Shown here in pieces: positions 23,555 through 37,430 of a stretch of 64,000 nucleotides of DNA. This DNA is from Anoplolepis gracilipes (Eukaryota; Arthropoda; Insecta; Hymenoptera; Formicidae): the NCBI RefSeq assembly GCF_047496725.1, contig NC_132986.1:9446031-9510030 (forward strand), written 5' to 3'. Numbering within the stretch: the stretch's first letter is position 1; the number at the start of each line of letters is the position of its first letter. The position numbers and the translations under genes were made by a program. The notes under the pieces are model-generated. The model did not search any database, was not told the DNA's origin, and saw only the letters and a program-made list of their open reading frames with translations.

Positions 23555-26500
23555 AGTAGTAAAATATAATCTCACAGTATTAGAAATTATGAAGATTTTC
23601 ATTTTTTCGTCACATTTTTACGGACAATAGCAGTTATTTTGACAGATTGATTCACTTTGCTAAATTATGTTTGTTGCGTGCGTTCTCGTGATGAAGATAA
23701 TAAATAATGTATCGGTATTCTTTGCAAATCTGTAATCTTTCGTAAACCATTTTATTTTTGCGGTCTGCAAAAGATCCTGCGTGTGCTCTCGAGACGAATC
23801 CTCGCGACGCGTTCCAAAGCAGGATCTTTCAAAGGCTCGGTCTAAATATATCTTCTTTCAACGAAGGCCCCTGTAGGGTTTCGCAGCCCTTAGGCTCACG
23901 TCCATCATACGTTGGCGAAATGAACGACTCGCGAATGCTAAAGAGATATTCTATTGCAAATCGACTTTGAGTCCTTAACACATCTTTATGTAACCAGCAA
24001 AAATCAATTTAATCTAAATAAAAAATTAATTTTGTGATTTATAAATAGTATAAAATTTAATGATAATAAGCGAAAGCAAACAACAATTTAATAACAATTT
24101 CTTTCTACCAACTGTATAATATATATAAAATATTTTTAATATAAGATATATTGCATATTTTATTGAAATCTTTGTTGATATTTATGTGTCGCGTTATACA
24201 CAATAAATATATAATATTTTATACTTTTTAATATATGCATACTATAAAAACTTTAAGGATATTCAATATATTTTTCCGACATATTTTGTCCGACAAAAAT
24301 GATATTTAACTTGGAATCTTCTTCTTCGAACGATCGGTTTCAGATCTACTTGACTTGACCTTTCCTAACCCCATTCTTCTAGAATACGGTAACGAACGTT
24401 GAGCCGAGACGGAAATCCTGCGAGTTGACCCGTTAGTTGTATATTTGAATTGAATAACGATCGTCTTTAAATTCGAATCTAGGCGACTACGATCGCGACT
24501 GTACAAATACAGCACGTGGCTTCACCTGTCGCGGCTATAATGCTCGTTGAAATTCCAGCGAGGTCGCCTTATAGTATGTAGGATGAGGTATTGTTCTCTT
24601 TTTTTTGAGGAATCACCATTGCTAAACTCGAACAGAAATAGCGAAAACTGACACAATAATAAATTGCTCTTGTCTTTTGACCTTTGAACAATTTTTGATC
24701 CAAGTTCTACAAATTTAAATATCATGTACATCTATGTATTTTATTTCTTTTGATTTATCTAACAATAAGTCTTAAAACTTTAAAGCTAAATTTTCAAGTT
24801 TGAGATTTTCCAAATTTCAAAGTTCTTGCATGGCTAATCGAGCTTTTAATATCTTTATCTATTTTTTTCACGTTTGAAACTTTAAACATTTAAAATTTAT
24901 TAAATTTAATTTTTCAAAGTTTTAAAGTTTTCTAAGTTTACCAGGTCCAAATTTTGAAAAATTTTAAATTATTCAGATCTTTAAGTTTTCAAGGATGCAA
25001 AAAGATAAAGTGTATTTTTAAAACAGCCTTGTTGTTGTAATTTGATAATAGTACGAAGGATACATTACACAGCGAGAAAATAAATTGAAATTTGTGTTCG
25101 CGGATCCCTCCGGCTCTGGTTTTAGCATTTAATTGTATCTTTCTTCTCGATAAGTGGTGAGAAAATTCATTCAGAAAAAGTATTTTCTGAATAAATTCAA
25201 GTATTGCAATTCTCTAATATCTTTTCAACGTAGCAGAAAGATTGCATACTTTTATTACATTAAAGTATATCGTACTAAAGAGCAGAATAATTTTATATCG
25301 AATAATTTTATCATATATTTGTTAATTTATATTATTTATATTTTACTATTATAAATGGTAAACGATAAACATATAAACAATATATGTGTGTATATAAAAT
25401 TAATCTTTTTTTTTAATAACACGTAATTTACACTGTGGAATAATCATTTAATTTTTTGCTCAATTAAAATATTTTCAACTTAAGAACGGTCTCTTCTTCG
25501 GGATAGTCAGACGCATAACTTTTGCGGGATGCGAGTAATTTTAAGAGATATTTTAAAGCGGATTTTCAAAAGCCGCGCTTTTTCTCACGAACTGCTTACA
25601 CGTACGTTATTACACCGACACCCGTTGGTTGTCCGGTAGCCCCGCAACGAGACTCGATCAGGCCCGGGTTGTTTTTAGCAAACTGGTTTTTCTACCCAGG
25701 GCTCACAATTACCGGCTTCCTTTTTTGCTCCCCAAATGTTTGCACCTGTCGCTTAAAGGCCGCGATCCGCAGGATGGCACACTAGATGCGAATCTTTGAA
25801 TTCTACGATTCATTCTACACAGATTTTCATTGAATATTTCATTAAATCACCTTTATTTCTAAATTAAAAAAAATTTTTAAGTTATTAGATTTCTAAACTC
25901 TCGGATTTTTAGGTTTTTTGATTTGCGCCTTATATGTATATATTTATATTTAGACAATTAAAAACTTGTATTTTTGCATCAATAAACTTTTAAAATTTTA
26001 TGATTTATATTTTTCGCGGACATTTAAAAAATGTTTAGGACTATTGATTTTTAGATTCCATTTTATCTTTCTAGATTTAATTTCTACATATTTGCAATAA
26101 CTTATATAACTCTTAATATTTAAATTATCTCTCTGTTCGACACCGCGTTGTACTATTAACTGATACGATTCGCTAGCAAACAATGCTTATCCATTAAGAG
26201 ACTCTTGTATGTAAACCGTGTAAGAATGCTTGCACCGTTAGCATACGGATAAAATAAGTAATCTATAACAGGAAGGAATATTTAGGGTGATTTATATAAA
26301 ATTATATTTTAAACGTTCTTTAAAAAAAAATGTCTGACTGTATATTTTTGTATAAACTTGAATTTTTTAGAATTTTTTTATTGCTACAAATGAATATTTC
26401 GAATATCATAAATTTATCAAGAAAAAATTATGATGGGAATGTTGTTGGTGAGGAGGATTTATACAAAGATTGATATCGATGTAGATCAGTGTGGCAGTGG

Positions 26501-26878
26501 TCCAGGAAGTGGATATGACTTTCGTGTAGAAGAAGCGGATCGTTAAATAGACTGTCAACGGTCACTCTTATCTAATTCTTCTGTACCGATATATCACGTC
26601 CGATATGTGAGGCTCCATTGTGAACGAGACTTTTAGGTCGATCGCCTCTCGGTAAATCTCCACGAAACAGCTTGGCATACTCCAGGATTAATCAATCCTC
26701 GACAACACGCTGTTTATCATGAGTGCAACATTTACGAGCAATATATCGTTTTCATCTCGGCATTTTTGTTACCGCATATTGCCACGGTTATCAGTCACGT
26801 CTAACCTCAGTAAATCCGTAAGCTATTAACAATTAAATTTTTTTTTTATATACTGTGAAGAAATTATATTTTTATTTA

Positions 26879-26920
<42 letters not shown>

Positions 26921-27677
26921 CTAAAAAATTCCTATTTAAATATTTATATCAATTTAAATATTTCAAGTTTAAAAATTCCATATTAAAATTTTTAAGTTAT
27001 GAAATTATTACATGAAATTATTATTACATTTTTAAGCTTTTGGCTTTTCAAAATTTTGAAAATATTTGTTTCGTTCTTTTCAAAACTCTTCTATCCTCAA
27101 GTTTTTACGTTTACCCCAAATTTTACAATTGCTCAAGTTGAAACTCTTAAATTACCAAAAAACTAAATTCTCAAGTTTCTTGAGAAAACCTAGAGGACTT
27201 GGATACGGAACTATTTGAATTATCTGAAAGTCGTGCAACGGATATTAGAACAAACAGCCGATAATTCGTCGCTAAGCTAAGATCTCGGTTGCGTTACTAA
27301 AATGCATAACGTATTGAATGTTCGCGGTGTAATCTTTCCAATTATCTCAGCATTCCTCTCACTTTTACCAATATCTAATCGCGATATTACATTCACCGAA
27401 TGTATTTAATCCTACAAAGAGAAGCGATGTAAATTCATAGGCATCTCCTATATTTTGACCATGGCACGATACACGGAATATTATCGAGATATCGCTACTT
27501 TATTCTTACAAGCATCTCGTTATCAAAAATTAAAACCATATTTCTATCTATCTTTCTTATTATCTTATTAAAATATATAAGATATATAAGTTAAAATACA
27601 TGTTTAAAAATCATTTTACAAAATTCTTTAATATAATTTTTTTCATTGCAATATAAGAGAAAGTATTAAACGTATTT

Positions 27678-27718
<41 letters not shown>

Positions 27719-29499
27719 AAAAAATTTAAAAAGTTTTAAAACATAATATTTATACATAAAAATGATATTTCTTCTTTTTATAATAAAGCTCCCCATCTCG
27801 AGAACTAATATAATTAATCGACGATAATTAATCGCGTTGCATCGTGTTGAAGATGCCGCGGTTTGAAGGGCACGTTAAGCCCCGCATTCAAACGTGCTCT
27901 AATCTACGGAATTATCCGTTTCCGACGTTACTACGTAACATGCATCCTTGATATTCCGATACGCGCGAACCCAACGGGCCGCACGAATGCGCAACGATAC
28001 CGGGTGCGATCTACCGGCACTTTAAAGTGCATGAACCCATTGAGCGCACGTGGTCAACGTCCGCCTTGCAATTTTTCAGCTAGAGACCTCGTATGCTCCC
28101 GTCTCTCGTGTAGCGGATACCGATCCTCCGGTCGCCGTTAAGATACGCCTGAAAATCGGCCGACCGTACAAATGTCCTTGCAGATAAGCGCCATGCAAGG
28201 CTGGCCATGTAATCTGCATTCACTAACAAGGAAGTATTCGGATCTGTATCCCAATTTTTATTTATTATGTACATGATTTATTATATATGCTTTTTACATC
28301 GATATCTCATCGATCAAATTTATTTTCGGGAATAATTAAGATATTATTTATCGATTATACATATTATATATAAATTAACATAGGTCAAACTTTGTCAAAA
28401 CATATGAGATAAGATAAGCAAATTTCCATAATTAAAGATTAATGTTAAAGTAAAGTATATCTAATATATTTTATCATAAATATATGTTATATATGTGACG
28501 TGTTTATGTGATTTTTTATCATGACCGGTCTTCATTAATTGCATATTAAATTGCTATAAAATTTGAAATTTAGTCATAGTCGTAGTGTGCAAGTGAATTC
28601 CGTATTATTCGTCAATTTATGAGTAAAATCAGAAGCATTATATTGGAAAATTTACATTATTTTCTAAAACAACATACTTTTTTTTATAACGTGAATAATA
28701 TCGTCATTATATTTTTAAAGATGAAATATGTTTTGGGGAAAAGTTGTCTAACCTTTTTTCTTTAATTACCAAATATCTCTTTTCCTGGCCCCTCGATACC
28801 GACGTCTATGAACACGACGCTTATGTTCACGCGAGAGTTTACGTGCTTGCAGCCGCTCGTGCCAGTTTAGCGTGCGTACCTTTGACCGTCTTACGCGTCA
28901 TGTTAATGACGAATACCGTTCTAATGCGATGGGCAGTCCCGATCCATCTCATTAAACACGCAATAAGATCGAAAAAGGAAGAAACTGTAGCGAAAATGTT
29001 TCGGGCGCGCGGAACAAACGGCGAATACAAAAAGACACAGAAGGAAGAAATTAAATTAAATTAAAATAAAAGAAAAATTGTTTAAAAAAAAATTGATGAT
29101 TTATAGATAGATTTCGCAAGTTATTTACTTGTAAAATTTATTTCATGTTTCTTTTCTGTTTTCTTTGTCTTAAGATCTTAATTATGCTAAACATACAATT
29201 GATTTAATGTGTGAATTATGGACAATCGGACAATCTATAATCGCATTTTCATTCGCAAAATAAATGGAATTCGCGAAGCATCCGGTTCAACAAAGAGCGT
29301 CATCGAAAGAATTCGGCGACGCTCATTCTAAGATCTGGTCGTTATTTCTCGTATGGTTTTTCTTAGAAAACACGACGTGTGGTTTTGCCGATAGCAATTA
29401 GCGATGTGCAAAATGGCGCTTTAGGCACGCGTCGCACGACAAGTCGAGAAGAAAACCGATGAGGTTCTTTTTGCAGTCTCTACAGCCAGTCCCGATATA

Positions 29500-29555
<56 letters not shown>

Positions 29556-32500
29556 TGTCTGACGAACCGGCACGTGGATCGTGATGTCAATTACTAACGA
29601 AGACAGTCGCCGGGCGGACTGTCACAGGCACATTGGCCACAGTGACAGTGGCACGCGCCTTAATTCGCGTTCACAAGACTCGCGAGAAGCGGCTATAAAT
29701 CCTTCCCCGGATGCCTCCAACGTTTCTTGCTATCATTCCTTGCTGTCGTGTCTCCGCGAATCTGAACTTAATTAATCTCAGACGTCATCTATCGAGCGTT
29801 AGTTTACACGAGATAAACTCTGAATTAGAACCGTATAATTTATTTTTTACTATTCAAATTAGAATATATTTCATTGAAAAAATATGATAAGACGTCTCGC
29901 GATTTTTTTCTTCGTTTAAGCTACAGACAAGTTAATATCGATCGTATTTTAATTGCTATCGATTTCATGTAAGCGTACATGCTTTTCGGCATGACGCCGC
30001 GTTAAGCGTCGGCGATAATTTTATTTACTGGATTCTCGTTACCTTCTATGGTATCTGGTAGGCCTCCACTGACACGGCCGTCAAGATAAATGGCGTGAAT
30101 GCACTCTTAAGTCCTATTTACATCCGAGAAAGGACGATTCATGATACGCGATGAAATGATTTATTTTAATTTTAATTCTCAAGATTAAATTTCGATCTTA
30201 ACGCGTAGCATACGCGTACATTAATATCCTTAAATGTATAACTCTGAAGGTTCGAAAAAAAATTTTAATCATCTTTCAATAATCTGGAATTTTAAAACTC
30301 CAACAATATATGTATAATATATAAATATATATTTTATCCATTAAATTGTAAGAACTCAGAGATATCGATTTAATAATTAAAATTATTCGAGTTTCTCTTC
30401 GGATCGCAAATGTTTTAAAGACATTTAAAGACTGTCGGACATATATATCGTAGGTTCTTTAATCACATCAAGCTTCAGAGTTGCAATAATAATCGCACTT
30501 TGCTGCATAACTGGCATGCCGAGTTGATCGTTCCTGGCTCGAGTCGGGTTTCGTAGAATTTCCGCTTGGCTTCCGAGAGGGACTCTCTTGGAGTTGCAAT
30601 ATCGATCACGAGAATCGCGGTAGGTGTTCTCTCTCCACGCGGGTATAATAATAACCCGGCTTAACAAGGGCACGGGAGTTCAGGTAGGCGCTCTCCAACG
30701 GAATCAGCCACGTAGGTAGGAAGTCGAGCAACAAATGGGTAGATGGCTGCTGACTGGCTTTCAACTCGGTTGGCTTTCGACCTCGTCGACCGCCACGATT
30801 AATACTTCCATCGTGCATTGTTCCTCGTCACGTAAATCTCCGACCGGCGAGATAAGGCTCTACCGAAACCATTTATAAAACCGATTTATATCATTACTAA
30901 CGCGCGCGGTTCCACAAATATTCTCGCGTCAGCTGATCGTCTTACTATATTTTCTCGTCTCGTAGTCTTTTCTTTCGGTAATACTGGCGAATCAGAGATA
31001 CAACTACAATTGTAGTTATTAAGATTTATCGAGGCAATAAATATACATACCATATTGCATAATTGATTCTCAACAATTAATCGCTTTATAATAAATAATT
31101 AAATATACCTGTATGTACTTTAGAAACAATTCAACCTGACAATCGTGTCAACATGTCAGTCATGTCGCTATCGTTTTACTTCTTTATTATGTACATATAA
31201 TGTATTGTATATGAAATGATATTTTTAAAACGCACTTTATATTTTTCTCCTTATTCTTTTCCATCTCTCCCGATCAATTAATTCCATTTCGATGTCTCGC
31301 TAGAGAAAGGAAAGTTGATTAACCATGCACGACCGTGCCCGCCAACTGACGTTAGTCATTGCAACCGGTCGTACGTTGAATTTTTATAATCTACATACGA
31401 TTATTCAGTCTATAATTTCGATATATGGGTCAATGCCTCGGACCGCAATAAAGTATCAATCGTACTTCATCTCGTACCGATCGCGCGGACGTTCTACTTT
31501 TGGTAGATTAATTTTTTTTCTCCGCCTCCCCTTCTCCCTCCTTCTGTCTCCTTCTCACTCACTTATCTCGTTTTGTTTTATTGTCATTTTCGCGTGTCTC
31601 ATTTCTTACAATCTACATATGGTTTACGGGTCAATGTTGCGCGGAACCGCAATAAAGTATCAATCATATACCGCCTCGTCTCTCGGAGAGACCAATCCGC
31701 TCCGCTCCGGGATGCTGAGCGCCGCGTGGTGCCCAGGTGTGTTCCGCCTCGCGAATATGAAGAGTGCCAGCAGCCTGGTGACACACTTCCCCAATTCTCG
31801 CATTGTTCTTCATCCGCGTGCACGTACGAAATAAATCTCCGAGTGAGAGGGTGGGAGCGGAGGGAGGGAAAAAGGAAGAAAGAAGGCGAATCCGCTGTGG
31901 CTGGTCCCTCTGGGTGGTGGCCTCGTGACCGGCTCGTAATTGCGATTGCTTTTCGTGGGAGGGCCGGTAGATAATTGATAATTAAGCGCGTGCCCTTCTT
32001 GCCCCCGGGAATGAAGCACGAGGTTAGGAGGAGGAGGAGGAGAAGGATCGAAGAGACCGCGAATGTAACGACGCTGTGTTTGGGATCTGTATGGTACCTG
32101 GTACCGGATGCTGGTCGGCAATGTTTGATCGGCATTTTTGTCTCAATCCTACACTTTGAATCTCTCTTATCTGTATTTTATTATACTTTTTATTCATATT
32201 GAAATCATATATTTTAGATATTTACTTTTGAAAATAATCATAAATGTTTTATCAATATCGAGTAGATGATTTTAATCTTTCTTGATTTGACTGATATTAT
32301 TTTAGAGAATTTATATGAATTTATATGAAGATTATTTTTAAAATTGTCTGGCTGTGTGTGATTGTAAAATGTTTTTATTTAATTAATTTTATTATAAATT
32401 CGATCCTTAATTGAAATTCTCATTGAATTAAAAAATATCAAGCCTAATTAAAGCGAATTAAAAATATCGAACTCTCTTCTCTGGAATGTGTATACACGTC

Positions 32501-35500
32501 TTAATTTAATTATTTTTATCTTTCTTCGCCTCAATTAATTTGCGTCATTCTCGTGATTGTTGGAAATTTCTAAAAATGATTCTACAAGCCCGTTACACTC
32601 GCGGTATGTCGACGAACGACACTCGGTTTCGTTCTCGATGACGAAGTTTCGGATCGACATTGAAATTCCATTGTCGGCTTATCTTAATTTCTCCACGGTA
32701 CACATGTGCAAACAAGAACCGCATAAATGTCAATATATATATCCCGAGTATCTTTCGAAGTGGCTAGCATTGGCGTACAGCTTTCCTTGTTTCTTCGAAA
32801 ATAACAGTTACCATTATCGGAAAACAAAAGGAAGGATGAGGTGCGCGATACTTAAAGTAGTAATATTTATGTACGATGGGCGAAACGTTTGTGAGATAAA
32901 TAAAAGTCGAATTGACGTCGAACGACAGAAAAGTTAATGACGTTATTATTTTGTACTCGTATTAAGAAGAATGCAACTAAATGCCGTAATTAAATACATG
33001 TTTCCAGCTTGTCCGCATTTATTTTACAATCGCATATTCGTCAATCTTTCCCACGTATGTATGTACGTACATCCCCGATTACAGCGCGCAATTTCAGAAT
33101 GTTAGAGCAATAATTCAGTTTATTACAATATCATTACTTTTCACTCTTCTCCACTCGGGGTGGTCGTCGCTCGTTTCATCGGCCATAAATTACTGTTAGT
33201 TCTCTCTCCTTCTACCTCTAGCTTTCTAGGGGCGAACCCGGTAGGAACTCTATCGTTGTAAAACTACGAGTAATAACACTGTAACTCATTGTCAATGGCC
33301 AGGTAATAACGCGGGATCCCGCGGCGTCGGATTAGTTGGTGTCGCTTTCGTGGAAACATGCATTGTCGCGCGAAGAAAAGATCCTACACCTTGAGACACG
33401 TTCATTGTCTCTTGATTCATACCGTTGGAACGATTAGTAGGAAGTAGTTGTAGGAAAAGCGAAAACATTACTCGGAAATATATATGCGACTCTTTGAGAA
33501 AAATATGTGTGAAAAATACACGTTGAAATAAATATAAAATTAAACAAAAATTCATCCTATTTTAGTGAGTGCTACTAGACGTGCGTTAATTTAAAATTTT
33601 TATTCTGCATAAAACCAAATTCCGAGAGTAAAATCCTTTTTTTTTTTTTTTTTTTTTTATTTTTACAAAAATATTACAAATAAGATATAATTTTGAATCC
33701 AACTCCTTGCCTGTCAATAATGAATTCTTCCATATCAAAGATTTTTACTGGACAGGTGATAATAAAATTTTAAGAATGTTACTTTACTTCGTGTTGCACA
33801 ACCAAGGGTCAAACGAGGCAGGGTATTCTTCGCAAATATTTTTTCCACGAACCATAAGCGTGAATCATGATGCTGGAATTCAAGGTTTCAGATACCTGGG
33901 GATCCACTGATCTCGGTATACCGTTTACGCTGAATATGCGCTCTTCTAATCGGGGGGCATTATTAGCCGATAATATTGGCGCTATTCGTAAAGAATAACC
34001 TTTGGGATTGTTATCTGCGCCACGAACACGAAGGAGACATAACTTTGTCGTTGAAGCGGCTTCGCTGCTTATCCAGCGAGATCGCGTGGGTGTTAAAGCG
34101 CGCGGTTCTCGCCCACTTGAATCGATTCGGAATGAACAGGACGATCGTTTCTATCGGGTGTCCTGTTAACTGTCGCGTTATTTAAAAGACCGCCGGTCGA
34201 AATATACAGTTTACGACTGTATGTATTTTTATCTACCTAATACCACTCACCTTAATAACTCTCCAAATTTTTGCAAAATGTGTTATAAAATCCAAAACTT
34301 TAATTTTGATTTTATTAATACACAGTTAATTTAATTAATATTTAATTTTGCGTATCTTTCATCTAACTTATTGTTAAATGAGAGTTACGTTTATAAATGG
34401 ATTTTAATTTATTTTAATTTATTTAATAATTTTTATTGTAAATTGTGTTGTTTATATAAATTAAGATAAGAAAATTCATGTGAGTCTTTAATTCAATTTA
34501 TATTGAATTTCATCATAAATATGTAAATTTAATTCTAATGTTATTTCGTAGGTAAAAGATATTTTAAATATTTATCAATCAAAATTAAATTGGATATAAA
34601 AGTCTATTTATAAGCAAAATTAAACGTAAATTGAATTGTTACATATAGGGGCTTATTTATCTTATGTATGTATACTTAATCACGACGAAACGTGATGAAT
34701 TATCGTTAATGAATAATCGCGGTGCATTTTTATGATGTAAAGTGTATTAAAGAGTTATTTAAGCAAAAAAAAAAAGTTCTGCATTATTTCATAACTGGAT
34801 GGGATCACGTCGGCGGCGTTGTGCAACCCTGCTGCATTCATATGACACGCGTGAATGCAATTTTGGCACCGCGTTCAATTGCTTCGAATACAATCGGTCA
34901 ATAAATATTTATGAGCGAGGAGGTTCGAGTCATGTCTCACACGATGCGACAGATGCACGCCTGCCAATGTTTTACGTTTACGTCAATGACGTCTACGCGA
35001 TCGAGGTTACGCGACAGATTTGGTCCTCGTTTAAAATTCTCATATAAGAAGAGAGATTTTAAAAAAATGCATGATAAATTTTGATTCGCGCGCATTTTCT
35101 TAGAAAAGTCTAGGTAATGATATTAAAGCAAATACGAGCCTTTTTTAAAGATGTTAAAGCATTTATATGACAAATTCATTTAACGGAATATATAATTTTA
35201 TTCTTTAAATTTTAAATTGACTTTAAATTTAATTGACGATATATCGTGATATATAGGTATCGTAACTACTCAATAATGTATCATGATTCTTTTCGCTACT
35301 CGAAGTATCCGATTCTGTAATTTGTATATTATTATACGTTTAATCTGAAAATGAATCTTTTATTTCGAATATATCATAGCAATACTTCTCGCGATTTCCA
35401 TTTAATATTATTAACTATTAATTTTATTATTTTATCACGGGCGATACATATTTCTCTAATAATAATCTTTAAATATACCTTAGATGCTTTTTCGCACTTT

Positions 35501-36702
35501 GAATTTTGTCGCGGATTGAGATGTGATGTAATATATTAATCATTTTCAGATTGAGATAATACGAATCGCAGGATCGAATGATGAAGCGAAAAATTGTAAT
35601 ACACTCATTTATTAATCAAATTAATTTGAAACTCGAGAACGAAAGGTGTTGTAAGTAAAACTATAGTTTTACAAAACAATCAGATAGATCGTATATCGAA
35701 AGCTACTGACAATGAGGTAGAAAAACTTTATTGATATAAACGACATATGTATGTCGAATACGTACTTGTTAACTCTCGCGCGAGCGTTGGCTGAACAATA
35801 ATAATTTTTTCGGCTCTCTGCTTTCTGCGCGACGCGGCGGTCCATTCCCCCACTTGCCTTCCCCCACTATGTCCTACGCCGTGTCTTCCTACGTCACGCA
35901 TACCAAGGATACAAACAAGGACGCGTCACTATTTTTTCAAAGGATATTCGACATACCTACGTATATTATTTTATAGGCATAAGGAATTTGTTATCTTACA
36001 TCGTCACACAGTGTTCGGCGCTCGACCTTTACAGACGTAGCGCGCTGTTGCTCTTGTCATATGTACGGCGACATTCGAAGGACAATAGGTATGCGTATAA
36101 TCTTTATAATTAGCAATTGTTAATATAATTGATTAACTCTTATGATAAACTACACGTAAGAATATCGCAATTATGACTACTTGATTCAAGGAACATATAA
36201 GCATGATGCATGTATATAGATTTTATATACATGTACACTTGTATAACATATTTTAGATAATTTAATTACGTATCAAGAGACACCGGTAGTGTCTTAGCTA
36301 AGTCCACGCGTTAGTCCATACGTAGTATAATACGTATTTTAAAAATTAAAAAATGTATTTATGGCAATTAATACTTTTATATCAATATATATAAAATATT
36401 TCAATGCGCTTAAGGTTTATATTAATTATTTAGATTATTTATTTAAAAATTACACTTTTATTTATCATATTTCATAAACGTTTTAATACGTATAATTGTT
36501 TTTTAAGTAGTTTTTCAAATTTTACTTTGGATAGAGATAAATAATTATACATATAAATTTGAACAAAATAATTTTATAATATATATCAATTGTTGCTTTT
36601 TAGCTGATTAATTAATTATGCAAAATTAGTAAATAAGTAATATTAAATATCTAAATATCTAAAATGTAGCAGTTTTAATTTAATTATTTGTCTTACTTTG
36701 AA

Positions 36703-36734
<32 letters not shown>

Positions 36735-37397
36735 ACTTTAGCATAATAGATATTAATAATAATAATAATATTGGGACGTTTTGTAATTTTACAACTACAT
36801 TGTAAAATTAAAGTTTGATAACTTTAAACCTTCGAAAAGTCTCACACAGAAAATTTAAAAGATTTTCGGAAATGTATAATTTTAACATTTAAATGAGATT
36901 CATAAATTTCAGACTGCATAAATCACGATTCAAACTCGTTAAATATAAAAATTTTCATATGCGTAAACGCGTAATTTTTGATACGATGCAATCAACTTCA
37001 ATGTTCCCTTTTTACGGCGGGAGATATCAACAATTTTTAAAACGTTACAATATTGCGTTGCTGCAAGGTGCGTATTCGCCGTTGTCGGAATTCCTGTGGC
37101 GTTTATTTACGAGCACGTTACACGCAATGTTAATTCGACAGATTTAATCGTAAATAACGCCCGTAAACACGATCCCTTACCACCTCAGGGTATATGTTTA
37201 TCTCGGTCTATAAAATTCAGTCTCTCGCCGGATGTGCGACAGTTTAAGTGATGGCTGAGATTTACGGACGCAAGTTGAAGAATCAACGCGCAGCGAATTT
37301 TCGGCGCGCTTTCGTCTTCAGCACACTTTATCTCATAGTCATTAAAATTTTATTCGCATATATAAATAGATGTAGCCTGAGATAAATGCTCTCCTTG

Positions 37398-37430
<33 letters not shown>

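Noticed and set aside
31325..32135. Long overlapping frames on both strands (169 and 178 codons)
   Set aside because: They overlap each other in a CpG-rich, partly duplicated segment, and the translations are low-complexity (Ser/Leu/Arg-rich). Probably compositional.
32557..32937. 126-codon frame with Cys/Tyr-rich stretch
   Set aside because: Opens with TTG, has no acceptor or donor in a sensible place and matches no family I know.
35749..35956. 12-bp inverted repeats GTATGTCGAATA flanking a CpG-rich segment
   Set aside because: Arms do not extend beyond 12 bases and no target duplication is visible. Too weak to call a transposon.
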